Positions 35,458 through 46,182 of a stretch of DNA of 64,000 nt are shown piece after piece. The translations under genes were made by a program, and so were the position numbers. The stretch spans positions 13,780,727 through 13,844,726 of the forward strand of contig OY987245.1 of assembly GCA_963920765.1 (NCBI GenBank). Direction: 5' to 3'. Position 1 is the stretch's first letter. Each line of letters starts with the position of its first letter. The DNA is from Ulota crispa. Lineage: Eukaryota > Streptophyta > Bryopsida > Orthotrichales > Orthotrichaceae. The notes under the pieces are model-generated. The model was not told the DNA's origin. It was given only the letters and a program-made list of their open reading frames with translations, and made no database searches.

Positions 35458-36390
35458 TCACAATAAAAATAAAAGGCCGTTCTCCCAACAGAACTTTGCC
35501 ACCTGATATCGAACTTGATCTTGCTCCATAACTGAAAGAGCTGGTGGAAGTGCCCCATGTTGTAGCTTGTGCAAGACTGGTATATCTTCCCACACATTGC
35601 TAACAACTTGAGCCTTGATTGGCTCTTCATTGATTGCCTGATATGGGAGCAAAGATGCTGATCCAGACATCAAAGTGAGGTAGGTGGCTACATGCCACCC
35701 TGGAACTGACTCCATGTCAAAGTCCCCATGCCACCTAACACCAGTCAAATCTTCCTCTGAAGGACTTGGATTGCGAGAAAGATCATCTGCATCCAAGTTT
35801 GTGATGTCAGCTCGGTGTACAATGTCAAAGTCATTTTCCTGGAGCAATAAAGTCTACCTGGCAAGCTTGCTAGTAAGCTTGTCAAACTCCATGAGCCACT
35901 TCAGAGGCTGGTGGTCGGTCACTAAAGTGAATCATTGACAATACAAGTAAAGCCGGAAGTGCACAATGGCCTAAATTGCCGCCAAAGCCTCTCCCTCATA
36001 AGAGGAATAATTGGACTCCGCGTTGTTGTTGCTTCTAGAAGCAAAAGCCCCAACATACTCACGTCCTTCCTCATCCTTCTATGTCAACATAGCTCCCAGT
36101 CCTACAACACTCCAATTTGTGTGCAATCGAAAGGACCGCGTAGCATCTGGGCATTGTAGTACAGGCGCTGAACCAAGCTTCAGCTTCAAAGTAGCAATTG
36201 CCTGCTATTGCTCTGGTCCCCATGTCCATGGTTGATCCTTCCCTGTGAGAATAGTCAACGGCTTAGCAATCAAGCTAAATTTCTTGACAAACCAGCTATA
36301 GTAATTAGCAAAGTCAAGAAAAGCTTGAAGCCGCGATACGTTGGTTGGGGTTGGAATCTCTTGCAGCGCATCTACCTTAGCCTGTTGCAC
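35458..36390 (-). pseudogene. E1 RNase H and connection region
   Basis: The connection region (LQAFLDFANYYSWFVKKFS, LTGKDQPWTWG) is at 36,205-36,390. RNase H landmarks follow in alternating frames: AESNYSSYEGEALA, then TDHQPLKWLMEF near 35,890, and the end DADDLSRNP near 35,790. RNase H removes the RNA strand from the cDNA hybrid. Several stops interrupt it. Order and spacing match gypsy pol. Confidence 0.8.
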
Positions 36391-37253
36391 ACCAAGACCT
36401 CATGGAACAATCATGTGCCCCTAATATGGTAACCGATTGTGGAAGAACTTGCACTTGCCATGATGCAAGCTTAATCCTCACTGTTGTAATCTGTCAAACA
36501 TTGCCTAAAGATGCTTCACATGCTCATGAGGGCTGCTACTAAAGATGATAATATCATCATTGTAACAACAAGCAAATGGAAGACCGATCAACACCGGGTC
36601 CATCACCCTTTGAAATTTGACACTTCCATTCTTGAGTCCAAATGGGAGAAACTTCTAATGATAAAGCTGATCTCTCCCATCTTGATCAGCTTCCTAGAAT
36701 GCTGTCTTCACTCGGTCATCCACCATCAATGGTAATTGGTAATAACCAGATTGTAAATCTAGAGTACTAAATACTCTAGCATGTCCCACGGCATCCAACA
36801 ACTCCTCCGACGTGGGCATGGAGTACTGGTCCAATTTGATCTTGCGATTGACTGGTCAATAATCCCCACACATCCGTTTCTTTGTCCAGTTGCCAAAGAT
36901 AGACTCTTTGAAGGCATAATTGTGGTACAAGCGTACTCTCCGTTGGAGAGCTCAATCAAGCTAGCGGCTAACAATTCTTGACATTGAGTCTGAAACTTAG
37001 CTTTTTCTTAAAGACTCAGCTTGTACAATCGTCGGAAGATAGGGTGGTCATCTTCTAACTGAATGTGAATTGGTTTGCCCTTATAGCCTTCCAAATTATG
37101 GAGGCTGGAGTCAAAACAGCTATAATACAAACGTATAAATGCTTGTACCATTTGTGCTTTGGCATCGATAAGATATGGTCCTAAATTCAATGCCCAATCA
37201 TCAAACTTTGTGGTTTCCTTCTCCACCGCTGGAGAACCATCGCATACCGACAC
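36391..37253 (-). pseudogene. E1 reverse transcriptase
   Basis: Starts with a block (LEGYKGKPIHIQLEDDHPI, near 37,070) that precedes the polymerase in gypsy elements. Further blocks in shifting frames are ELSNGEYACTTIMPSK, DLQSGYYQLPLM (near 36,750) and LPFGLKNGSVKFQRVM. The catalytic motif reads YNDD (36,553-36,564), followed by IIIFSSS; the x position is Asn rather than the usual Ile, Val or Leu, but both Asp remain. Multiple frameshifts make it inactive. Confidence 0.85.
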
Positions 37254-37559
37254 GGTTGGTGATTGCTACTTGGTAGTAGAGATGGCATTCATGCTCCTAG
37301 ACTCCTCACTCATGGGAGTAAAAAAAAACCCCGTATCAAGATGATAGACTCATGGAATTAAGTCTTGGGCTTCATCTTGTCTGAAATCCTTGGCAAAAGC
37401 AGCAAAGATATACTGAGCTCAAAGCTCCTCTGACGCAAGCCTCTCCAAACGAAAAAGTACCTCCGCCTCCTTAATCTTGGTGGAATGTGGCACCGTTGCC
37501 CTTTGACCATCAAAGTTTGCCTCCAGCACACGTGGACGGTTACGCTGATGATGTTGAAT

Positions 37560-38880
37560 GACAAAGCAGAGGCTAGAAATCCAAACTAGGGTGTTGAAGT
37601 CAATAGCATGATCCAACAAGAAACGACGCTGATTCTTAGAAAGATCTGGTGCGGCGGTGGTACTAGTCAAAAAGCCCATCTCGTGCTTTCGTTCGTCGGC
37701 TGAAGGCTTGTCATAAATCTGGGCAGTACTATTTCAAATCAAGCTTGGACCTCCTGATCAAAAGACAAAGGATGCTGAGTAACACATCGATGTGGGTACT
37801 GCCCTCCGAGGAAAGCCTACGCGGTTCACCAAGGTTAATGGAGACTCATTATCTTTGGTGACTTTTGTGGAGACACAATGATCATCCAAAATGTCATCAA
37901 CCTTGCGGTGAATGGGTCGTAGCACTTGAACTAGTGTAGAGGTGAGTATCGTCAAAGGGGCCAAGCTGGTCCAAATCCATTTTGGCCAATGGGCGTATGA
38001 GCCCAACCTGGCGGCATTAACAAATGTAGGAGGACCAAGAAGGTGATGGACGTATGCACCATCTTCACGCACCTTCACTCGTGTGTCACCCAATGGAGGT
38101 ACATTCTCAAAAATGTACCTGGGTGGCAAAGATTGGTGGGTAATCCACCACTGGATGAGCATGAGTAGATCTGCAAAAAATGATGACCTCGAATCATCTA
38201 ATCAACTTTCGTTGTCTGCTCGTGAATGGCCTTGGCAAGGCCAACTGGCAATCACTAGATCCATGTGGCCTAGCCGTCGGAGATCATCTTTACTAATAAG
38301 TGTGACATCTCTTGGCAACTTGCCGAAACATCCATGGATAGTAGAAGGTGGAAGCTGCTCAGGATATAACGCCAACAAACGATATATGTGGTGGTGAGCG
38401 GCACGATTGGCTGCAAAGCCACTATTGACATGGATGTATTGCCGCACCTTGCTCCCGGCCTCTAACAAAACATTTGTCAATCCTATACCAATGCCGGCAA
38501 AGAGCTCGACAAGAGTAATGCCATGGTCTAGTAGATGCCACTGAATAGTGCAGGCCAACAACGGCGTGGAAGAATCCACAAGGAATTGAAGAACATCAAG
38601 AGCATCCACAATTTTTCAACTACGACGAGTAAGCTCCAACTGAGTTTCTCATGGTGAAAACAGATCCTTACAATGGCGTGCAGGGATCTCCACCAGTGCA
38701 TGCTCACGTGATTCCTTGAGTGCTGATATAAATGCATATGTCTCATCCAAAAGCATAGAACCACATGGCAAATTAGATGCCAAAGTAGTCCATCCAAACA
38801 TAGCCTTTGCTATAGAGGTCACTACGCTAGTTGCAAACGTAACAGGAATGAGCTCCTTGCTACCATCGCAAATAGACCAC
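37560..38880 (-). pseudogene. E1 cytosine-5 DNA methyltransferase domain
   Basis: Motif I (ELFAGIGIG, at about 38,480-38,510) is the AdoMet-binding loop. Motif IV (SWPCQGHSRA; catalytic Cys codon 38,235-38,237) is the nucleophile site, with Trp where Pro is usual. Motif VI is the ENV triplet (FENVPPLG, 38,100-38,108). A motif VIII-like segment (AARLGSYAHWPKWIW) follows, then a C-terminal part (ERKHEMGF, TTAAPDLSKNQRRFLLDHAID, near 37,600-37,690) like the late motifs. About 350 residues of domain, which is full length for a catalytic core. The frame is continuous from about 38,880 to 37,758 across three stops, all TGA, and shifts once before the final part. In life it would methylate cytosine in DNA. 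It sits between protease and reverse transcriptase. Confidence 0.85.
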
Positions 38881-39459
38881 CCTGGCCTAATCCATATCTC
38901 CTCTCTCTAGTTATCCATACAAAAATCAAGTGGGTATAGTGCTTGCTAGCCCACAAAATGTTGTAATTGGTGGCACCAGTTACAACGCACTGGAGAGATA
39001 CATGGGAAAACAATGGACTCAATCCTACACTGAACATCAATTGTAATGGATGTCATGTATAATCCATAACCTTCTCTATGCCCCCAATTGATGTGATAAT
39101 GGTGAAGGGGCAAGGCTCAAGATCAACAGCATCAAACCCAAATCTTGGGCTAATTGTTTGTCGATTGTGACTGGTTGAGCCCTAGAATCAAGTATAATTT
39201 GTAAAAGAGTGGCTTGTCTAGAGTTGCCATTGGTACAACCAACTACCATAACTCTATCATCATTCACTAAACATGTTATCCCTAGACGCAAGTTGTGTCT
39301 TTCTAGGGCAAAACGGGCCGCAACGTCGGACAAATAAGCCACTACGGATGACTGCATAATAGATGTCGCTGGGGCATTGGCCTCAAATGCAAAAATAGCC
39401 TCTGCCGCCAATTTGGCCCGCATGGCCAGCAAATCCTCTTTGGTGGGTGGAGCCGTCAC
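38822..39459 (-). pseudogene. E1 aspartic protease
   Basis: Retropepsin-like: the active-site region reads LLQIILDSRAQPV (residues 85-97 of the frame at 39,076-39,459), with Arg where the catalytic triad Asp-Ser/Thr-Gly has Gly. About 90 residues on, in a shifted frame, ATNYNIL corresponds to the conserved 'YDILLG'-type block. The protease cleaves the gag-pol polyprotein. The Gly loss and the frameshift indicate an inactive copy. Confidence 0.7.
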
Positions 39460-39462
39460 TGC

Positions 39463-39789
39463 CTACAACACCTTCAATGATGGGATATGTACTTTGCCCT
39501 CCAACATACTCATTGCCAAATGAAACACATTGAATGGTTGAAAATCGTGTGTCATGAAGTCCACTCCAACAGACATATGAAATTGCAACAACTTATATGC
39601 CAAAGTGTGTGGGGCATTCCTTTGAGTGGAGGAAATCTGTGAAGCAGAGGGCGGAAGAAGAGTGGCACTAGAAGTAGTCGCATCTACAATGTTGAAAGAT
39701 AGAAGTAACCGAGATTGCTCAATGTGATCTGGCAACCCTATGTTTTGCTGACGCCTGCCATTATTGACAAGCGTCAAAAAAGGTGCCAC
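39463..39789 (-). pseudogene. E1 gag-protease linker
   Basis: A 108-codon frame between the zinc-knuckle frame and the protease frame. It has a Ser/Thr/Pro-rich segment and no recognised motif. By position it is the gag-protease linker of the polyprotein. Confidence 0.45.
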
Positions 39790-40024
39790 CGTCTATGCAG
39801 TGGTTTGAGCGCGAGTGATTCCCCCCTGCCACAACTTGCTATAAGGCGCCATATAAATAGGCATCCATGGCGGAAGATGAACCATAGCTCTTCACTAGAG
39901 CTCGTGCGTCCGCCATTTGCCCCAAAGATGCCATTGCGCTCATCTTCTTCTTCAGCTCTGCAATTTTGGCTTGTATTGTCTTCACCTCATCTATTCTAAG
40001 AGTTGTCGAATCCGTAGCAGAAGA

Positions 40025-41280
40025 TCATAGGCTCTTATCTGGATGAAGAATAAAGCAAGTCTCCTTGCTATGGCCAGATTTGCCACAGTGAGAACATACT
40101 ATAAGCTTTTTTCCCTTGCCCCCAATCTTGTAGCCAGACTTTGTTGCCTCAGATTTGGATGCCTCAATCTTGGGTTTAGCCTTTGCCACACTTGCATCCT
40201 TCTTCTTAGAGCATTTTGAGTCTCCTTTGGCATGGCCAGCTTCTCCACAAGCCCAACAGTACACAACCCTTTTAGGTTCTGCCTCTGCCAAGCTGCTAGT
40301 TGCGGTAGCAAGCTTTTTAGGCTTGGGAGTGTCCATCATGGTTGTGGCTAAAACCATGGTGTTCCTTATACCAAGAGCTCTGTCCAGCTCTTCTACCTTG
40401 GCAAAAACTTCTGCCAAAGTTTCGTTGCCATGATAGCAGAAGAGAAGACGCGCGTCAAGCATGTCTACCATCCACTTATCCAATTGGAAGAGGTAAATGT
40501 ATGTCAGCTGATGCTGCATGAATATATTGCCAGCCTCTGCTGCCAACCTTGCTAATCAAGTATACATGGTGCGATGAGTATCTTCTTTCTAATGGCGGAA
40601 TTCCTCGATGCGTTGCATGTGATCCAGTCGGAATTTTCCATACTCTACCTCCAAATGCGCTAAGAAAAGCATTAGAGGATCGAATGTTGGTGGATGACTA
40701 ACTTCTACTAATGCCACCCCTGTGGCTTGGGCCAAATGTGACATGATTTCTATGCTAGGCCGTTTACCACTGAAAGCCCCTTTTTCTGTCTTAATCTGAT
40801 CTGTAACAATAGAAATTCGACCAACTGCAATTTCTTTAAGAGCAGTCACCAACTCCATCTGGTCGCGCCAATAATCCTCCACTAGGCACAACTGCTCTGT
40901 GTGTCGTGTAGTCCATGACTCATAGGTCTGAAGAGTCTCTAGCTCCAAATATTGGGATATAAGTTCAAATGTATACCAATTGTTGAACGACGGAGTCTGC
41001 TGATACTTCTCCTTTACTCATGTGTAGAATCGGAGTCTCTAATTAGGTAGAAAGATGCCCGCCCGTCTTGAGAAACGGTCTTGCACAACATGGCAATGAT
41101 CGTCCTCCATGTTGTCAAACATGCCAATAGTCTAAATCCAAAGCCTACAATTGGTATCCAACGTCGAAACATGCTCAAAAGCCTTGTTGGTATCCAATCC
41201 TGACCCAAAGTATGAAACAGAAGCATCCTCTGGATAGTCTGGTAATGGGGAGCGGTAGTACCGATTCCTCGTGCTCACCA
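40025..41280 (-). pseudogene. E1 gag with two zinc knuckles
   Basis: Starts at ATG 41,278-41,280 and is read in three fragments (41,014-41,280; 40,589-40,948; 40,025-40,546) separated by stops. The first two are capsid-like (RSPLPDYPEDASVSYF; YGKFRLDHMQRIEEF). The last carries a nucleocapsid with two CCHC knuckles: CWACGEAGHAKGDSKC (residues 97-112, one spacing longer than usual) and the canonical CSHCGKSGHSKETC (151-164), joined by a Lys/Ala-rich linker. Gag packages the RNA in virus-like particles. Confidence 0.8.
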
Positions 41281-41588
41281 TAAACAAACTATTGCATATC
41301 TACAACTATATAGAGGTTAAAGATAACCTAATTTGTAATCACCACCAATCTCTGTAGTTCACTAGTGATAAATTTTGGCTTATACGTATCCAAAATATAC
41401 AAAAAAGTCACATTGGCAATCAATCCAACTTCACCTTTACGGTATGCCCACCACCAAACAACCCAAAACAAGACATTGTCCGCATGCAGGGAAGACACCA
41501 ATTAACAAAATCCAACAATAAAAACTGGATTCTTTTCCCTAATAACATAAAAGCAGAAATAAAGAGGGCTAACTCTAGTAGCACACGC
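41281..41588 (-). other. Upstream of E1 gag, 5' leader remnant
   Basis: About 300 bp between the gag ATG and the LTR of E3. No reading frame or LTR was recognised; by position it should be E1's leader, cut off by the E3 insertion. Confidence 0.4.
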
Positions 41589-43749
41589 TGTCCTGATGGA
41601 AATGCCTCCATCATATAGATACACGTTATTTATCTATGTTTATGTTGGTTTCAATAAATCAACAGTCGAGGCAAAATGGATGGTTGTAGTGAGAACCACG
41701 GTTTGATAACAGCACAGCAGCCACAGATTCTAAGGTACTACGCCGTCTTATCTTATGTACAGCTCAGGGAGGTAAGTAGCGGATTGGTTGAGCCAATTTC
41801 CTACCTCACTAGCGTGCCAAGCCGTGGGCCGCCATGGTCGCTTGACGAGTCCAATTGGATTTGAACTTGGACCGGCGGACGGCCAAAGACAAATGCTTCT
41901 CCAGCTAACCAAGTCAACGACTTAGCAACTGAAGACACATGTTTGACGTTATTATATGCTTATAAGAGCACGTGGCCACTTTACAGAGGTATTTATCTTG
42001 TATTTATTCCGTTTTTATATGTTTATCTACATGTTTTGGAGGGCTCATACATTTTACCTTTGTTTGAATAAAATTACTAATGATTTAGAAGTGAATTCAA
42101 AAAAATATAAAATGAAAAAAAGTTTGGCATCTATGATTTGATTAGGATAGAGAGGAGTATGAACTGATGTGCCTCACTTCCATATCTTGGATATGATTGA
42201 AATGTAAGAGGGGAGATTCTTTAATATATTAGAGTTCTAGTATATGAGTGTTGGTTGAAAGAAGAGGAAAAATCCAAAATTTTGATATGCGAGAACTTTT
42301 GTGTATACAATATTTTATAGTGGAATTCAAATGAGTTATTTCTTGTATTATAACCTTTCTGAAATGAGTTAGCAGATTTGATTTGGAGTTGAGATGAAAA
42401 AGCTGTAAGTGTTTGAATTTTGGAGTCAAAAAACAAAACTATGAAGAAAGGCTAAGACTTTGACAAACTATAGCTTACAATTTATATATCATTCTGCAAC
42501 ATGATTTTGAAAAGGTTTTCATTTCAATCTTATCTTTTTGGAAATTCATTAAACTCGTGATTTGGAGCTTAGAAGAGAAAGTTATGGAGGTGCAAAAGAT
42601 TGAAGATGGCAGCTTTTTGTTAGGAAAAAGCCGATACTTTGAGAAGCTACAACTTTTGGATAGTATAAAACTTTCTTCTAAAATTTTTTAGCTGTATTAA
42701 ATTATTTTCATAGCTTTTTAATTGTCATTAATTGTTTTATTTAGAGTTTTATTGAGAAAGTTATAGCATGTAGAAGATGGAAGTTTGGATGCTCTCTCAA
42801 AAATTGAGACCCAAACTTTGATTCACTAAAGCTTACGAACAGAGTTTTAGTTTGTAAAAAAAATTCTAGAGATTGTAGTCAGTTGTTTTGTCTTTTCAAA
42901 TTGGTATCATTTTTGTTTGTGAGAGTCATATATAAAAAATTATAGAATTTTGAAGAGGCAGTGATTTATTTGCAAGGAGGGAGAAGAGCCTCCACTTTGA
43001 ATCCGCATCACTTTTGGACGGTAACTTAGATTGAATTGAAATTTAGAGGGATGTTAAAAGGTTAGAAAGGCTTTCAAAAAAGCTATTACATTTAACATTT
43101 GGATCTTTGAGCCATCTATGGCACTAGATAGAAGGTCAAAGTCTTTCTAAGATTTGTTGATTGTGATTTTCTCATTGTTTTTTTAAAACATAAAAACTTG
43201 AAGACTTGAAGACATGAAGACTTGAAGACATAAAAACTTGAAGATTTCAAGATGAATATTTTAGATTTATTTCTTATGTATGTATAGGATGTAGCTTTGT
43301 TATTCCTAGCCGGTTTTAGAGGTTCGTTTATCAATATATTTTTATTATGTTTTGTAAACTTTGTTGCGGGTAGTTTGGGTTAAATCAAACTTAATTCCAT
43401 TTATTTTTGTGGTGACAAAGTGGAATGATCATCCACATGGTAGAGACTTGTTATATTCTCATGGTTTTGAGTTTTGTGTAGTAGATTGTGAATTTGATTG
43501 TAGGGTTCTATCATATGGACGGCAACTTGTGTCTACTGTCCCAATCTATCCATCCCGTATCTAGTGGGCTTTTATCTCTCTACCTTGACCTTATACCACT
43601 AGAGCCAACCATAAAACTGGTCAACGGAAGACAAAACACTAAAGATTTGAAAAGTGAAGATCAAAACCGTCAACATTTCCTAATTAGTGACGCACAATCG
43701 CAGCTAGACACCCCACGTGTTCTCAAGGCGCGCTCATCTCTACCCGAAA
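41589..43749 (+). mobile_element. E3 5' LTR
   Basis: About 2.16 kb, beginning TGTCCTGATGGAAATGCC and ending near TCTCTACCCGAAA. It matches 57,629-59,767 in direct orientation and 47,164-49,324 in reverse. The long LTR includes a purine-rich minisatellite of (GAC)TTGAAGA(CAT) units at about 43,195-43,252. Short frames inside are not conserved among the three copies. LTRs carry the promoter and polyadenylation signals, which I cannot place precisely. Confidence 0.85.
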
Positions 43750-43799
43750 TTTAGTGCTTCCATTGAAAGAGCTTTAAGACAATTTCTGCGTTTGTTAAC

Positions 43800-44590
43800 A
43801 TGAGAGACAATAGCGAGGCTTTTGGCGACAGTACTAGTGGTGCTGGTGCAACTGATTTGTCTTAAGAAGTTTCAAGCACCATTACCAGAGGCGTTGATGG
43901 TCTTCAATTGCCGATGGGAGATCTCTTAGGAGCATTGGCCATTTTCATGGAGCAACATCAAATCAATCATGGTGGCCAAGTAGCCACCGAAGCGTTGAAA
44001 GCTGTTGTTGTAAAGACTGGTAGGTTTGACTGTAAGAACATAACCAAATTCTTGCAAATCTACATTTTTGATATGGAGGTGCATCAAGTTGATGAGAATC
44101 AAATGATAGCTATTTTTGACATGATAGTTATATTTGACATTTGTGATCGCGTGCACGAGATCTGCAAAAGGGTTCACAACTGGATCGCTTTTGCTAAGCA
44201 TTTATGTGACGAGTGCTTTGACGAGGACACAAAAATGATGTCTGAGCGATTTTTTCTTGAGTAGGTAGAGCAGTAGCTAGGAGACAACATGAGTGCTCGT
44301 AAGCTGCTAAAGAACTTCAAGAAGAAGTTTGCCCAGTTATCCATGATAGAGAGATGCTTTTTCAACCATAGGAAGGTAGAACTCTTTCTTCAAGCACCTG
44401 ATGCTGCATTGGATGATAGACTTCTTCTACTTTTTGGAGATTGCACGATAGAAAGTGGTTTTACCAACAATTGGAGGAGGATAAAAGAGATAGTGAATTT
44501 TTTGGGTAAATAGCAACGTGTGAGGTCAAGAGGACTTAGAGCAAGAGTGGACACCGATCTAATTTCAGCTCTAAAAAGTCCTAAAATATC
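43800..44590 (+). pseudogene. E3 gag, N-terminal part
   Basis: The ATG at 43,800-43,802 follows the 5' LTR by 50 bp. The frame is broken after about 20 codons by TAA. It then continues with protein-like sequence (KTGRFDCKNITKFLQIY; MSARKLLKNFKKKFAQLS; DDRLLLLFGDC), helical and charged as in capsid domains. It runs straight into the E2 LTR at 44,591, and the same reading frame resumes at 52,221 once E2 and one ATATC copy are removed. Structural protein of the particle. Confidence 0.65.
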
Positions 44591-44822
44591 TGTAAGAGTA
44601 TAGATGTCAAAACAAACATATACTACTAAGTAAAATATAATATTGATCCAGAAATTAAGTTTACAATGAATAAGTGTTTACTTATATATTAATCTTTGTT
44701 TAGCTTTTACTTTAACTAACTAAAAATAAAAGTTCTTTTACTTTAAGTTCTATCTTTGAACTGAAGTTATCTTAGACTAGCAAGTGTACATCTGAGCTTC
44801 TAACTAGGCTTAGCCCATGACA
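44591..44822 (-). mobile_element. E2 3' LTR (left copy)
   Basis: 232 bp, TGTAAGAGTATAG...CCCATGACA on the plus strand. It is flanked on the outside by ATATC (44,586-44,590), which recurs at 52,221-52,225. By eye it differs from the right copy at about 11 positions, all but one transitions. Compact LTRs for a gypsy element. Confidence 0.93.
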
Positions 44823-44869
44823 TATGCCTCTTCCTCTTCTTTTGTAACTAAGAATGGAAGAGAAGATCT

Positions 44870-46182
44870 GCCCAAGGAACAACTAAACCTGCATTGCGCA
44901 AGGAGCGTTCATAATCATCCAAGGCCACTGCATCTTGCAAATGACGTAATGGTTCCCAAGTGGGCTCGGGTCAGCCAAGTCATTTCACAAGTAATTGCCA
45001 ACTACGTCCTTGGCGCCGATGTCGCAATACCCGTTCAACTGCGTACTTGCCGTCATTATCAGTTGGGGCATCTGAAGGATCTAGTGGATTGTGCAAAACA
45101 ATACCAGGCTCATTATCATGTGCCAATTGAGAAGGCAAATGATCCGCTCTTGCCTTCTTAACCAAACTCACATGGAAAACATGATGAATACCGGGAGGAG
45201 TATTCAAACGAACCGCATGTGTACCAACACATTCAAGCATGCGATAAAGAAGGGCAATCCAATCGAGCTTCTTGATCGGCCGTGTTGTATTGATGTTCTT
45301 CAATTTCAACCAGACACGGTCACCTGGACGGAAGACTTCGGCCACGGAACGTCGTACGTTAGATTGACGTTCTTGATTTTCTTGCACAATCGCCATTGCT
45401 GTTTTTGCCATATCAGTACTATGACTCCATTGCTCAACAAGCTTACGTCCCTTCTCCGCCGGTGATAAGGAAGATCCTTGCTCCTTAGGTATGGTAAAAT
45501 CCATGAGAGATTGATGAAAGCCGTGAGTCATAAAAAATGCTGACATACCTGTGGACTGTGTCACCTGATTATTCAATGCCATCATTGCTATTGGCAACTG
45601 AAGAGCCCAATTGTCTTGTTCAAATGCAGTGAAGATGCGAAGGTATGTCTCAAGCTCTTGATTGGCACGCTCCGTTGCACCATCCGTCTCTGGATGAAAG
45701 GCTGTTGACAATCTCCGTGTGATCCTCAGCAATCGGCACACTTCTCCCCACATCATACTCACAAATTGACTTCCGCGGTCGAAAACGATTGCGGTTGGTA
45801 GTCCATGATGTTGAAAAACTTGCTCTAAGAGTTTTTGGGCCACATCAATAGCACGAATTTCCTTCATTGGCACAGCAATGATGGATTTGGACAAACGGTC
45901 CGTTACAACTAAGATATTTGTATAAGTGTTACTTGGTGCCAAGCCGGTAATAAAGTCGATAGAAAGTTCCGTCCATATCCGTGCGGGAATTGGTAAAGGT
46001 TTTAATAAACCTTGCTTTTGTTCACGCCAAATCTTAGATTTTCCACAGACATTACAATTTTGTACAAATCTTCGAACGTCTTGAGTCATTCTAGGCCACG
46101 TATATTCGCGTGCGAGCAAGTCTCGTGTTCCTTTACGATATGGATGTCCAGCCAATGGTGAGTCATGAATAGACTGAATCAA
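44870..46182 (-). pseudogene. E2 integrase with C-terminal chromodomain
   Basis: Zinc-binding HHCC part: IHDSPLAGHPYRKG, then NCNVCGKSK. Catalytic core: Asp in ELSIDFITGL, Asp in VFDRGSQFVS, Glu in PETDGATERANQELE, all intact. The C-terminal domain has RPGDRVWLKLKNINTTRP and TPPGIHHVFHVSLVKKA, the 'GPY/F'-type region of chromoviruses. A chromodomain begins at DGKYAVERVLRHRRQG...LLVK and is broken at 44,980 by TGA and again three codons later; the frame beyond reads PTWEPLRHLQDA, the end of a chromodomain. Both stops sit where Trp (TGG) is conserved. The chromodomain would bind methylated histone H3 and steer integration to heterochromatin. Confidence 0.92.

Larger units (their letters stand above)
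33844..41280 (-). mobile_element. E1: Ty3/gypsy retrotransposon with DNA methyltransferase and PHD finger
   Basis: Decayed minus-strand element. The order gag, protease, methyltransferase, reverse transcriptase, RNase H, integrase places integrase last, which is the Ty3/gypsy order. Gene-specific motifs are given in the sub-entries. Frames are broken by numerous stops and a few frameshifts, yet long stretches stay readable across single stops. The insertion of a methyltransferase between protease and reverse transcriptase, and of a PHD finger after integrase, sets it apart from ordinary gypsy elements. The right part of the element was probably displaced by insertion of E3 at 41,589-59,767, with the leader and 5' LTR now at 59,768-60,894. 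Confidence 0.85.

Noticed and set aside
35059-35466. Plus-strand frames across 34.8-41.3 kb
   Set aside because: Opposite strand of the E1 coding regions; no motifs.
38202-38204. Stop-codon reassignment (TGA as sense) to explain open frames
   Set aside because: TAA and TAG stops and frameshifts also occur in E1, E2 and E3, and the TGA codons are explained by CGA and TGG decay.
43197-43250. CRISPR-like short repeats
   Set aside because: Units are contiguous with no unique spacers; it is a minisatellite within an LTR of a eukaryotic element.
43488-43754. Frames inside the 2.1-kb LTRs (also near 59,593 and 47,163)
   Set aside because: Not kept consistently among the three LTR copies and without domains.
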